Assembly: GCA_014208095.1 (NCBI GenBank)
Contig: JACHMT010000005.1
Span: forward strand, 1,054,001-1,118,000
Direction of reading: 5' to 3'
Origin: Actinospineispora eucalypti
GTDB lineage: Bacteria > Actinomycetota > Actinomycetes > Mycobacteriales > Pseudonocardiaceae
Length of the DNA: 64,000 bases
How positions within the stretch are numbered: the stretch's first letter is position 1; each line of letters opens with the position of its first letter. The translations under genes and the position numbers were made by a program. This document shows positions 57,445-64,000 of the stretch, in pieces. Below the pieces are notes generated by a model. That model saw nothing but the letters and a program-made list of their open reading frames with translations. It had not been told where the DNA came from and did not search any database.

Positions 57445-58329
57445 GTGGTCTGTGCGCCATTCGACTATCTCCGGGTCGGCAGCTACGCCGACGGGATCGG
57501 TGCCCTGCTCGAGTACGGCGAGGACGCCAAGATCCTCGCCGGCGGCCAGAGCCTGGGGCCGATGCTGGCGCTGCGCCTGGCCCGGCCGAGCATGCTGATC
57601 GACATCAACGACATCGGCGAGGGGCGGCCCAGCCTGTCCGGCGACGTGCTGCACGTGCCGGCACTGACCAGGCAGTACACCGTGGCCGAGTCCCCGCTGG
57701 TCGCCGAGTACGCCCCGCTGCTCGGGCACTGCGTGCGGCACGTGGGCAACGTGCGGGTGCGCAACCGGGGAACCATCGGCGGGAGCCTGGCGCACGGCGA
57801 CCCGACCGCCGAGATCGCCTGCGCCGCGCTGGCGCTGGACGCCCAGCTCCTGGTGCGGGGGCCGGAGGGGGAGCGGGTGATCCCGGCCCGGGAGTTCTTC
57901 GTCTCCTACCTCACCACCGCGCTGCGCCCGGCCGAGCTGGTGGTCGACATCAGGTTCCCGGTCATGCGGCCGGGCCAGGGCTGGAGCTTCCACGAGATGA
58001 CCCGGCGGGTGTCGGACTACGCGGTGGTCGCGGTGGCGGCGGTGGTCGAGCTGGCCCCGGACCGGAGCATCCGGGAGGTCGGCGTGGCCCTGGCCGGCGT
58101 CGCCGACCACCCGGTGCGTGGCCCGGATGCGGCACTCGCCGGCCTGGTCGGCACCACCGGCGACCCGGCCGCCGTGGCGGAGGCCGCGCGGGCGCTGGCC
58201 GGGTCCACCGATCCGAGCGACGACGTGCACGCCACCGGGGCCTACCGGAAGCGCCTGGTCGAGGTGCTCGGCCGGCGGGCACTGGCCGAGGCGGTCGGCC
58301 GGGCCGGCGCGGCGGAGGTGCCCGCATGA
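57445..58329 (+). CDS. Molybdenum hydroxylase FAD-binding subunit (CoxM/XdhB type)
   Basis: A 294-residue FAD subunit: PFDYLRVGSYADGIGALLE at the start, AGGQSLGPMLALRL near 36 as the FAD loop and RNRGTIGGSLAHGDPTAEI near 108 as the second FAD loop. I choose GTG 57445 because GAGGAGG lies just upstream and the family starts (x-PFDY) right there; GTG 57421 would fall in a palindrome. The three subunit genes overlap by 4 bp each, so the complex is made from one message. Confidence 0.87.
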   Translation: MVCAPFDYLRVGSYADGIGALLEYGEDAKILAGGQSLGPMLALRLARPSMLIDINDIGEGRPSLSGDVLHVPALTRQYTVAESPLVAEYAPLLGHCVRHVGNVRVRNRGTIGGSLAHGDPTAEIACAALALDAQLLVRGPEGERVIPAREFFVSYLTTALRPAELVVDIRFPVMRPGQGWSFHEMTRRVSDYAVVAVAAVVELAPDRSIREVGVALAGVADHPVRGPDAALAGLVGTTGDPAAVAEAARALAGSTDPSDDVHATGAYRKRLVEVLGRRALAEAVGRAGAAEVPA

Positions 58330-58823
58330 GCGCGGCCACGAACCCGCCGAAGCGCCTGGTCAGCCTGTCCGTGAACGGTCGCCGCCACGACGTGTGGGTC
58401 ACGCCGAGCGAGCTGCTGCTGGACGTGCTGCACGACGAGCTGGGGCTGCCCGAGGTGCGCTACGGGTGCGGCGAGGGGGTGTGCGGCACCTGCACCGTCC
58501 AGCTGGACGGCCGCCCGGTGAGCGCCTGCCTGATGTTCGCCGTGCAGGCCGAGGGCCATGCGGTCACCACGGTGTCCGCGCTGCTCGGCGCCGGTGAGGA
58601 GCTCCACCCGCTGCAGGAGTGCCTGCTGCGCCACGGCGGCGCGCAGTGCGGGTTCTGCACGCCGGGCATGCTGCTCACCGCGGACAGCCTGGCCCGGCGG
58701 GGCGGCCGGCCGAGCCGGGAGGACATCCGCTACGAGCTGGTCGGCAACCTCTGCCGGTGCACCGGCTACACCAAGATCCTGGACGCGGTCGAGGAGTACG
58801 TCGAGGGGGCGGAGCGGCCATGA
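58326..58823 (+). CDS. Molybdenum hydroxylase 2Fe-2S subunit (CoxS/XdhC-like)
   Basis: A 165-residue iron-sulphur subunit. The plant-type cluster ligands are in CGEGVCGTCTV near 48-58 with Cys near 68; the second cluster ligands are in CGFCTPGM near 107 and CRCTGY near 142. It passes electrons from the molybdenum centre to FAD. ATG overlaps the stop of the FAD-subunit gene. Confidence 0.92.
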   Translation: MSAATNPPKRLVSLSVNGRRHDVWVTPSELLLDVLHDELGLPEVRYGCGEGVCGTCTVQLDGRPVSACLMFAVQAEGHAVTTVSALLGAGEELHPLQECLLRHGGAQCGFCTPGMLLTADSLARRGGRPSREDIRYELVGNLCRCTGYTKILDAVEEYVEGAERP

Positions 58824-61123
58824 CCCAGACGGAACCGGTGACCCCGCCGTTGGAAAGAGCGGCGCCGATGCGGGTGGTCGGCCAGCCGGTGGTGCACCAC
58901 GACTTCGTCGACAAGGTGAAGGGCACCCAGCTGTACGCGGCGGACTGGAAGCTGCCCGGGATGCTGTACGCACGGGTGGTCCGCGCCCCGCTTCCGTCCG
59001 CGCGCATCACCGCCGTCGACACCGCCGAGGCGGAGGCCCTGCCCGGGGTGATCGCGGTGCTCACCGCCGAGGACGTGCCGTGCAACCGGGTGATCGAGCG
59101 GGCCAGCGGCGGCCTGGGCGAGCTGGCCGTCGAGATGCCGGTGCTGGCCCGCGACCGGGTGCGGTTCGCCGGGGAACCGGTCGCGCTGGTCGCGGCGGTG
59201 AGCCAGCAGGTGGCCGACGAGGCGGCCGAGCTGGTCGAGGTGGAGTACGAGGACCTGCCCGGGGTGTTCGACCCGGAGGCCGCACTGGCCGCTGACGCAC
59301 CCAGGGTGCACGACGAGGGCAACGTGCTGGTGGAGTGGCATATCCGGCGCGGCGACGCGGAGAAGGCGCTGGCCGAGGCCGACCTGGTGGTGACCGGGGA
59401 GTACCGCAGCCAGCACGCCGAGCACGCCTACCTGGAGCCGGAAGCCGGCGTCGGCTGGCTGGAGAACGGGGTGGTCACGCTCCGGGTTTCCACCCAGGTG
59501 ATCGAGCACGCGGCGGCCATCGCCGGCATCCTCGAGGTGCCGGAGAACAAGGTGCGGGTGATCAGCTCGTACATGGGCGGCGGGTTCGGCGGCAAGGAGG
59601 ACATGACCGTCGAGCCGTACCTGGCCCTGCTGGTCTGGCACACCCGGCGGCCGGTGCGGATGATCTGGGACCGCCAGGAGTCCATGCTGGCCAGCACCAA
59701 GCGGCACCCGTTCGTCATGCGCTACCGCACCGGGGTGCGCTCCGACGGCACCATCCTGGCGCAGGAAGTGGACATCGTCGGCGACGCCGGTGCCTACCCG
59801 TACCTGAGCGCCCGGGTGCTGTTCGCCGGGACGGCCCTGTCCTGCGGCCCGTACCGCACGCCGAACGCGTCCCTGCGCTCCCGGGCGGTGTTCACCAACA
59901 ACGTGCCGACCAGCGCGTTCCGCGGCTTCGGCGCGATGCAGGTGACCCTGGGCTACGAGTCGCAGATGGACCGCATCGCTTCCGCGCTGAACCTCCCGCC
60001 GGCCGAGGTGCGCCGGCGCAACTTCCTGGCCAAGGGGGACACCATCCCCACCGGGGAGACCCTGGACACGGCGGTGGCCTGCGAGGAGACCCTGCGGCGG
60101 GTGCTGGACCGGATGGGCGAACCGCCGGCGCCGAGCGGCCCGGGCAAGCGGGTCGGCCGGGGGTTCGCCTGCAACATGCAGCCCTACGGGCGCACCATCT
60201 GGTTCCGCGACCGGGCGTCGGCCTGGCTGAGCCTGCAGGCCGACGGCACCCTGCTGATCAGGTCGGGCATCACCGACCTGGGCGCGGGGCAGGCCGCCAG
60301 CCTGTGCCAGATCGCCTCCGAGGTGCTCGGCGTCCCGCTGGCCGAGATCTCCGTGTACATCGGGGACACCGCGCTGAATCCGCCGGCCGGCGGCACGTTC
60401 GCCACCCGCCAGCTGTACATGTCCGGCAACGCGGTGCTGCACGCGTCGCGCCTGCTGCGGGACCGGATCGCGCCGGTGGCGGCCGAGATGCTGGGCTGCG
60501 CGGAGGCGGAGCTGAGCTTCGAGGACGGGTTGGTCCGGGACGCCGGCGGGTCGGGAACCGGACTGCACCTGGCCGAGCTGGTCGCCGCCTGCGAGCAGCG
60601 GGAGGTGGACACCGCGCTGCTCGCGGTCTGGCGGGCCGAGCAGGGCAGCTTCGACCCCCGGCTGGGCCAGGGCGACAGCTTTCCCGACTACACCTACGGC
60701 ACGCACGCCGCCGACGTCGAGGTGGACACCGAGACCGGCGAGGTGACCGTGCTGCGCTACGTGGCCTCGCACGACGTCGGCCGGTGCATCAACCCGCTGC
60801 GGGTGGTCGGCCAGATCCAGGGCGGCGCCATGCAGGGACTCGGCTACGCCCTGATGGAGGACGTGGTGATGGAGGAGGGCAACGCCGCCTCCAGCCTGTT
60901 CGCGCACTACTTCATCCCCACCTCGATGGACATGCCCGACGTCGAGGTGGAGATCGTGGAGAGCGGCGAGGGCAAGGGGCCGCTGAACGCCAGGGGCATC
61001 GGCGAGCCGCCGATCGCCAACAGCGCGGCCGCCGTCGCCAACGCCATCACCGCCGCCATCGGGCGGCGGCCGACCCGACTGCCCATGACCCCGGAACGAG
61101 TCCTCGACCTCTGCCAGGAATGA
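58820..61123 (+). CDS. Molybdenum hydroxylase large subunit, xanthine-dehydrogenase type
   Basis: A 767-residue molybdopterin-cytosine/MPT subunit: GGGFGGKED near 252 and the catalytic Glu in ARGIGEPP near 732. The loop that in CO dehydrogenase reads AYRCSFR is TSAFRGFGAMQ near 363 here, so it is not CODH; this is the form of xanthine dehydrogenase and N-heterocycle hydroxylases. The PucR regulator and NCS1 permease around it point to a purine or other N-heterocycle. Which of these is oxidised cannot be decided from sequence alone. Confidence 0.9.
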   Translation: MTQTEPVTPPLERAAPMRVVGQPVVHHDFVDKVKGTQLYAADWKLPGMLYARVVRAPLPSARITAVDTAEAEALPGVIAVLTAEDVPCNRVIERASGGLGELAVEMPVLARDRVRFAGEPVALVAAVSQQVADEAAELVEVEYEDLPGVFDPEAALAADAPRVHDEGNVLVEWHIRRGDAEKALAEADLVVTGEYRSQHAEHAYLEPEAGVGWLENGVVTLRVSTQVIEHAAAIAGILEVPENKVRVISSYMGGGFGGKEDMTVEPYLALLVWHTRRPVRMIWDRQESMLASTKRHPFVMRYRTGVRSDGTILAQEVDIVGDAGAYPYLSARVLFAGTALSCGPYRTPNASLRSRAVFTNNVPTSAFRGFGAMQVTLGYESQMDRIASALNLPPAEVRRRNFLAKGDTIPTGETLDTAVACEETLRRVLDRMGEPPAPSGPGKRVGRGFACNMQPYGRTIWFRDRASAWLSLQADGTLLIRSGITDLGAGQAASLCQIASEVLGVPLAEISVYIGDTALNPPAGGTFATRQLYMSGNAVLHASRLLRDRIAPVAAEMLGCAEAELSFEDGLVRDAGGSGTGLHLAELVAACEQREVDTALLAVWRAEQGSFDPRLGQGDSFPDYTYGTHAADVEVDTETGEVTVLRYVASHDVGRCINPLRVVGQIQGGAMQGLGYALMEDVVMEEGNAASSLFAHYFIPTSMDMPDVEVEIVESGEGKGPLNARGIGEPPIANSAAAVANAITAAIGRRPTRLPMTPERVLDLCQE

Positions 61124-61187
61124 CTCTGTCAGGAATGACCCTGCTGAAAACGATCCGCGCACCACCGCCGGGAAGAACAGGTGAACC

Positions 61188-62600
61188 ATGTCCACCAACC
61201 CCACCAATTCCACGGAGAACGCGCTCGCCGTCGAACGGCACGGCATCGAGTACATCGACGAAGGGCAACGCCACGGCGACCCGCGCAACCAGTTCAGCAT
61301 CCGGTTCTCCCCGGTCATCTACCTGGCGGCGATCGTGCTCGGCGGATCGGCGGTGCCGATGGGCCTGGGCCTGTCCGGCAGCCTGACCGCCATCCTGCTG
61401 GGCAACCTGCTCGGCGCGATCTGCACGGCCGCGTGCGCGGTGATGGGACCGAGGCTGGGGCTGCCGCAGATCCCGATGGGCCGGTCCGCGTTCGGCTACC
61501 GGGGCAACCACCTGCCGGCGGCGCTTTCCTCGCTGCTCTACCTCGGCTACTTCACCCTCGGCACCATCCTCGGCGCCAAGTCGCTGGCCGAGCTGTTCAA
61601 GCTGCCGTTCGTGCCGGTGATGATCGGCGTGGTGCTGGCCAGCGTGCTGATCGCCATCTTCGGCTACAACCTGCTGCACGCGTTCGGCCGCTGGGTGACC
61701 AGGGTCAGCATCGTGGTGCTGGTCGTGGTGTCGGTGCTGCTGGTGATGCACGGCCCCGGCGCCGGCGCGGCCGCCCGGCTCGACGGCACCGAGTACTGGC
61801 TGGTGTGGCTGCTGGAGTTCACCATCGTGTTCTCCTACACGATGAGCTGGGCGCCCTACGCCTCGGACTACTCCCGCTACCTGCCGCGCGACACCAGCCG
61901 GGGCAAGATCTTCGGCTACGCCTTCGCCGGGCTGTTCCTGTCCACCACCTGGATGATGGCGCTGGGCGCGATGCTCACCACGCTGGGCAGCCAGGGCGGG
62001 GTGATCGGGGCGTTCGAGCTGGCGCTGCCCGGCCCGGTCCTGGTGGTCACCCTGTTCACCCTGGGCATCGCGGCCATCCCGCACAACTCGGTGAACCTGT
62101 ACAGCGGCGCGATGGCCAGCCTGACCTGGGGCTTCCCCCTGAACCGGAGTGCCACCGTGGCGCTGTCCGGCGTGCTCGGCGCGGTGCTGGCCGTGCTCTT
62201 CGGCGGCGCGGCGTTCGAGGACGCCTTCCACGCGTTCCTGTTCCTGGTGGCCTACTACGTGACGCCGTGGCTGGCCATCGTCTGCGCCGACTACTTCTGG
62301 GTGCACCGGGGCGGCCGGGGCTACCCGCCGGCGGCGGAGTTCGGCCGGCCGGACGGCCAGCTCGGCGGCATTCGGTGGCCGGGCATGGCGGCGTTCCTGC
62401 TCGGCATCCTGGTGTCCGTGCCGTTCATGGCCACCGACCTGTTCACCGGGCCGATCGGGCGGGCGCTGAACGGGGCCGACCTGAGCTACTTCGTGTCCTT
62501 CCTGGTGGCCGGCGGCGTGTACGTCCTGGCCGCGCGCCGGGTCTCCGGCGTCGCCGGTGAGCGGCCGGCCCCCCGGGCCACCTCGGAGCACGCCGACTGA
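61188..62600 (+). CDS. NCS1-family purine/cytosine permease
   Basis: A 470-residue, about 12-helix transporter of the nucleobase:cation symporter-1 family: RNQFSIRFSPVIYLAAIVLG near 33-52, LPQIPMGRSAFGYRGNHLPA near 92-111, APYASDYSRYLPR near 222 and IPHNSVNLYSGAMASL near 297. It probably imports the substrate of the hydroxylase encoded 64 bp upstream. ATG 61188 has a weak ribosome-binding site (ACAGGTGA). Confidence 0.87.
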   Translation: MSTNPTNSTENALAVERHGIEYIDEGQRHGDPRNQFSIRFSPVIYLAAIVLGGSAVPMGLGLSGSLTAILLGNLLGAICTAACAVMGPRLGLPQIPMGRSAFGYRGNHLPAALSSLLYLGYFTLGTILGAKSLAELFKLPFVPVMIGVVLASVLIAIFGYNLLHAFGRWVTRVSIVVLVVVSVLLVMHGPGAGAAARLDGTEYWLVWLLEFTIVFSYTMSWAPYASDYSRYLPRDTSRGKIFGYAFAGLFLSTTWMMALGAMLTTLGSQGGVIGAFELALPGPVLVVTLFTLGIAAIPHNSVNLYSGAMASLTWGFPLNRSATVALSGVLGAVLAVLFGGAAFEDAFHAFLFLVAYYVTPWLAIVCADYFWVHRGGRGYPPAAEFGRPDGQLGGIRWPGMAAFLLGILVSVPFMATDLFTGPIGRALNGADLSYFVSFLVAGGVYVLAARRVSGVAGERPAPRATSEHAD

Positions 62601-62646
62601 GCGATGATTCCCCGTGGCGGGCGCGGCCCGTCACGGGGAGGCAGTG

Positions 62647-63456
62647 ATGGACATCCGGGCCGAGCTGCGCGCGGACTGCGCGAGCTGCTTCGGCCTGTGC
62701 TGTGTCGCCCTCCCGTTCACCGCCTCCGCCGACTTCGCCTTCGACAAGGAGGCCGGCGAGCCGTGCGTGAACCTGCTGGCCGACCACCGCTGCGGCATCC
62801 ACGGCTCGCTGCGCGAGCGCGGCTTCACCGGCTGCACGGTGTTCGACTGCCTCGGTGCCGGCCAGAAGGTCTCCCGGGTGGCCTCCGGCGGGCACGGCTG
62901 GCGGGACGACCCGGACGTCGCGGACCGGATGTTCCGGGCGTTCCCGGTGGTCCGCGCGCTGCACGAGCTGCTCTGGTACCTGGCCGACGCACTGGGCCGC
63001 CCGGAGGCCCGCCCGGTCCACGCCGACCTGCGCGCCGCCGCCGACAAGATCGACCGGCTCACCCGGGCCGAGTCGTTCGCCGAGGTGGACCCGGCCGCGC
63101 TGCGCGGAGAGGTGGATGTCCCGCTGCGGCGGGCCAGCGAGCTGGTGCGCGGGGGAGGGCGGCCGGACCGCCGGGGCCGGGACCTCATCGGCGCGAAGCT
63201 GCGCGGCGCCGACCTGTCGGGGGCCGACCTGCGCGGCGCCTACCTGATCGGCGCCGACCTGTCCGGGGCGAACCTGCGGCTGGCCGACCTGATCGGCGCG
63301 GACCTGCGCGCCGCCAACCTGGCCGGCGCCGACCTGCGCGACTGTCTCTACCTCACCCAGTTCCAGGTAAACGCGGCGAGTGGTGACCTCGCGACACGCT
63401 TGCCGGCGGTGCTCGAACGGCCGACGCACTGGCCGGCACGTGAACCCCAAGGGTGA
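62647..63456 (+). CDS. Cys-cluster plus pentapeptide-repeat fusion protein
   Basis: A 269-residue protein. Residues 8-80 contain a Cys-rich module (CASCFGLCC, then CVN, CGIHGSLRERGFTGC, DCLGAG) resembling zinc/iron-chelating YkgJ-type domains. Residues 100-170 are helical. Residues about 180-240 are pentapeptide repeats (GADLSGADLRGAYLIGADLS, then GANLRLADLIGADLR), giving a short right-handed beta-helix of about two to three coils. Too short to mimic DNA like MfpA, so the role is open. ATG 62647 follows GGGGAGG. 46 bp after the permease gene. Confidence 0.8.
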   Translation: MDIRAELRADCASCFGLCCVALPFTASADFAFDKEAGEPCVNLLADHRCGIHGSLRERGFTGCTVFDCLGAGQKVSRVASGGHGWRDDPDVADRMFRAFPVVRALHELLWYLADALGRPEARPVHADLRAAADKIDRLTRAESFAEVDPAALRGEVDVPLRRASELVRGGGRPDRRGRDLIGAKLRGADLSGADLRGAYLIGADLSGANLRLADLIGADLRAANLAGADLRDCLYLTQFQVNAASGDLATRLPAVLERPTHWPAREPQG

Positions 63457-63692
63457 CAGTTGTGTGGGCATGACGCCCCGGCAGGCTCCCGCACGAGACC
63501 GTCAGGCGCGCGGTCTTGGCCAAGCGGCGGCTACCAGTGCGCTGCCCCTTAGCTCTGCGTGGAGATATGCAACGGCGGCTAATCGGAACCCACTTTTCGT
63601 GACAGTTGGGGTGAAAGCGACGGGTGGGATGCGTGTCGAGCCCGGTCGAGGCGTCGGGGACCGTTCCGTGGCTTTGCGCCGGGAACGCGGAC

Positions 63693-63758
63693 CGCGCCGA
63701 GTTCACCCTGAGAGACATTCGATCCCGGGAAAAGGTCTCTGGGGATGAACTCGGCGTG
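63693..63758. repeat. 66-nt intergenic hairpin
   Basis: CGCCGAGTTCA at 63695 and its inverse TGAACTCGGCG ending at 63756 anchor a gap-free stem of about 24 bp (63693-63716 with 63735-63758) with three mismatches/wobbles inside and an 18-nt loop. Its geometry equals that of the island 3 hairpin, though the sequence differs. It lies between convergent genes. In the remaining gap 63457-63836 I see only a lower-GC stretch and no credible gene. Confidence 0.65.
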
Positions 63759-63836
63759 CGGCCGGCCGGTGAACACGGAGCGCCAACGCCGACGATCATG
63801 CACGGTGGAGCGTGGCGGGAAGACCGCGGTCGGCGA

Positions 63837-64000
63837 TCAGGAGACGCGGGCGGTGCGCGGTGGTCGGTCCGCGCTCGAGCGGACTCTGGCCAGGCGGTGG
63901 TAGAGCAGGCCGGAGACCACCGCGCCGACCACCCAGGACACGTCCCCGCCGTCCAGCGCCCGGGCCACCGGCCCGTGTACGTAGGCGTTGTGCATGAACG
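63837..64000 (-). CDS. C-terminus of an NCS1-type permease, cut by the right window edge
   Basis: Reading leftward from the edge the frame gives 54 residues before TGA at 63839-63837. The segment VHGPVARALDGGDVSWVVGA followed by VVSGLLYHRLAR matches the last loop and final helix of NCS1 cytosine/allantoin-type permeases as I know them (ALGGADxSWLVGL...LYY). A polar tail of about 18 residues follows. If right, this is a second nucleobase-type transporter next to the first. Only the end is visible, so the call is tentative. Confidence 0.55.
   Translation of the reverse strand, partial: FMHNAYVHGPVARALDGGDVSWVVGAVVSGLLYHRLARVRSSADRPPRTARVS

Noticed and set aside
58820..61123. Carbon-monoxide dehydrogenase (coxL)
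   Set aside because: The large subunit has TSAFRGFG where form I CODH has the Cys-containing AYRCSFR loop, so it is a xanthine-dehydrogenase-type hydroxylase; only the subunit layout is CODH-like.
58766..61318. Very long minus-strand open frame opposite the molybdenum hydroxylase large subunit
   Set aside because: It is a shadow of the real gene caused by high GC third positions; its translation is His/Arg/Gly/Val-rich with no family resemblance, and the plus-strand frame has all XDH motifs.
1..64000. Prophage, transposase, integrase, rRNA, riboswitch or plasmid replication features
   Set aside because: I looked for transposase/integrase motifs, tRNA-flanked direct repeats, conserved rRNA stretches and known riboswitch cores and saw none.

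Overview
The window is GC-rich (roughly 70% or more) with strong third-position G/C bias, many GTG starts, 4-nt ATGA/GTGA gene overlaps and several probably leaderless genes. With three P450s, two acyl-CoA synthetases, an LLM-type flavin/F420 oxidoreductase, DUF6230/DUF6114, DUF2630, IniB-like and PucR proteins and many TetR regulators, it reads as the chromosome of a large-genome actinomycete, most likely Pseudonocardiales (Amycolatopsis-like). The order is inferred from gene content, not from a marker gene. There are 66 complete protein genes, one gene fragment and two genes cut by the window edges. I see no rRNA, tRNA, CRISPR array, prophage or transposase.

Layout. 0-1 kb: a DeoR regulator beside a gene cut by the left edge. 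1.2-8.9 kb: a lipid-type catabolic locus (SDR, tandem-TetR regulator, acyl-CoA synthetase, atypical P450, SCPx-type thiolase, MerR). 9-12 kb: DUF6230/DUF6114 membrane pair, then a hydroxymandelate-synthase/HPPD-like dioxygenase with an EamA exporter. 12-24.9 kb: small housekeeping and stress genes (DUF2630, UBP zinc finger, MarR, pirin, hydrolase-OsmC fusion), a TetR-P450 pair, an alpha/alpha-toroid protein, a TetR-controlled membrane protein, GNAT, cupin regulator, Tat-exported M20 amidohydrolase, and hydrolase and SDR genes. 24.9-32.9 kb: a DHA2 exporter, an IniB-like acidic protein, two small membrane or glycine-rich proteins, and an RpiR-controlled amidohydrolase-MFS operon. 32.9-38.6 kb: a second lipid-type locus (ArsR, MDR dehydrogenase, atypical P450, acyl-CoA synthetase, membrane protein, TetR). 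38.9-49.2 kb: hydrolases, glycosyltransferase, two AraC-type regulators, DUF2339 membrane protein, a 55-residue membrane peptide, epimerase, DHFR-like reductase, beta-lactamase-fold hydrolase and LysR. 49.2-64 kb: a nitrogen/heterocycle catabolic block made of PxpB/PxpC, a divergent PxpA homologue in an operon with an LLM oxidoreductase and both CoA-transferase subunits, a diaminopropionate ammonia-lyase homologue, a PucR regulator, a three-subunit molybdenum hydroxylase of xanthine dehydrogenase type, an NCS1 permease, a Cys-cluster/pentapeptide protein and the end of a second NCS1-type permease.

The least expected feature is non-coding. Three intergenic islands (6.2-6.8, 18.2-18.9 and 38.6-38.9 kb) share one architecture: a GC-rich arm of about 60 bp, one or two gap-free hairpins of 62-66 nt, and (in two of the three) an inverted copy of the arm. 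Two are at convergent gene ends, and the third abuts a gene reduced to its first 28 codons exactly where the island's repeats begin. A similar hairpin lies at 63.7 kb and a 22-bp-period opposed repeat array at 54.3 kb, both also between convergent genes. All other convergent junctions in the window are overlapping or 27 bp or less. This looks like an undescribed dispersed element or a family of 3'-end structures.

Regulation is mostly local: several regulator-target pairs have palindromes in the shared divergent promoter (MarR/pirin, ArsR/dehydrogenase, RpiR/amidohydrolase, cupin regulator, the TetR-linked 16-bp twin sites near 19 kb, PucR/Xdh).
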